Assembly: GCA_002435985.1 (NCBI GenBank)
Contig: DIXD01000072.1
Span: 1-6,005, forward strand
Reading direction: 5' to 3'
Source: Spirochaetaceae bacterium UBA6089
Lineage (GTDB): Bacteria; Spirochaetota; Spirochaetia; Treponematales; Rectinemataceae
Length of the DNA stretch: 6,005 bases
This document shows, in pieces, positions 5,716 through 6,005 of the stretch. Under the pieces are notes generated by a model. That model made no database searches and had not been told where the DNA came from. It saw only the letters and a program-made list of their open reading frames with translations. The position numbers were made by a program, and so were the translations under genes. Numbering within the stretch: position 1 is the stretch's first letter; each line of letters begins with the position of its first letter.

Positions 5716-6005
5716 ATGAAAAAACTCTATTACACCTATCAGATGATTCATAAGCTTGCGCAGTCGATTGCCGCCCAGATCGAGGAGAGCGGCTTTAGCC
5801 CCGACATCATCGTCGCGATCGGCTCGGGCGGCTTCATTCCGGCACGCATCCTGCGGACCTACCTCGGCAAGCCGATTCTGGCGGTGGGCATTGCATATTA
5901 CGATCTGAACGATAAACCGATGGACTACCCCCGCAAGGTGCAGTGGATCGAAGAGGCCGAGAAAAAGTTGGCGGGCAAGCGCATTTTGCTGGTGGACGAG
6001 GTCGA
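5716..6005 (+). CDS. Purine phosphoribosyltransferase, COG2236 / Xpt1-like (5' part)
   Basis: The reading frame is open from the ATG to the window edge (96 complete codons), so the C-terminus is missing. The product begins MKKLYYTYQMIHKLAQSIA and has the type I phosphoribosyltransferase core: PDIIVAIGSGGFIPARILRT (29-48, the strand and loop at the pyrophosphate-binding site), AVGIAYYD (56-63), PRKVQW (72-77) and GKRILLVDEV (87-96), the start of the PRPP-binding loop. The IG-GG-IPAR-LRT and PRKVQW signatures are characteristic of the COG2236 group, which includes yeast xanthine phosphoribosyltransferase Xpt1 and archaeal or bacterial hypoxanthine/xanthine/guanine salvage enzymes that join a purine base to PRPP in the cytosol. 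Base preference cannot be decided from this part. It is divergent from the fur operon; the Fur box lies about 130 bases upstream of the ATG, too far to control it directly. Confidence 0.88.
   Translation, partial: MKKLYYTYQMIHKLAQSIAAQIEESGFSPDIIVAIGSGGFIPARILRTYLGKPILAVGIAYYDLNDKPMDYPRKVQWIEEAEKKLAGKRILLVDEV

Overview
The window looks like chromosomal DNA of a Gram-negative bacterium of medium to high GC. Two genes start with classical signal peptides, one of them followed by a C-terminal region patterned like an outer-membrane beta-barrel. The Feo ferrous-iron uptake genes fit an anaerobic or microaerophilic lifestyle. The overall style of the proteins would suit a spirochaete, but that is a weak guess. 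There is no sign of phage, insertion sequence, CRISPR, tRNA or rRNA.

Layout, left to right. (1) The 5' end of a secreted 5'-nucleotidase/cyclic-phosphodiesterase-type metallophosphoesterase runs leftward off the window (1-182, minus). (2) An AT-rich divergent intergenic region (183-375) separates it from an NAD(P)H-dependent FMN reductase-like flavoprotein (376-933, plus). (3) A 263-base non-coding gap (934-1196) holds a tandem array of about 50-base repeats; the last copy appears to supply the -35 box of the next promoter. (4) A 437-residue exported protein of unknown function (1197-2510, plus) combines a periplasmic-type N-terminal region with a probable C-terminal beta-barrel. (5) It converges, with only 18 bases between, on a minus-strand operon read fur - feoA - feoB (5502 down to 2529). 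(6) A 213-base divergent region (5503-5715) carries a near-perfect Fur box inside a strong promoter for that operon. (7) It ends in the 5' part of a COG2236/Xpt1-like purine phosphoribosyltransferase gene (5716-6005, plus), whose best promoter would give a leaderless mRNA.

The clearest biological unit is the iron module. FeoB is the membrane Fe(II) transporter with a cytosolic G domain, FeoA is its small SH3-like partner, and Fur is the iron-sensing repressor. The Fur box covers the -10 element of the only strong promoter in front of all three genes. Iron-loaded Fur should therefore repress its own gene together with the transporter genes, a negative-feedback iron homeostasis circuit. The other genes are not obviously linked to it.

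I found no convincing new multi-gene system. The items most worth a second look are the repeat array with its embedded promoter element, the unassigned two-part exported protein, the C-terminal extension of FeoA, and the possible leaderless phosphoribosyltransferase transcript.
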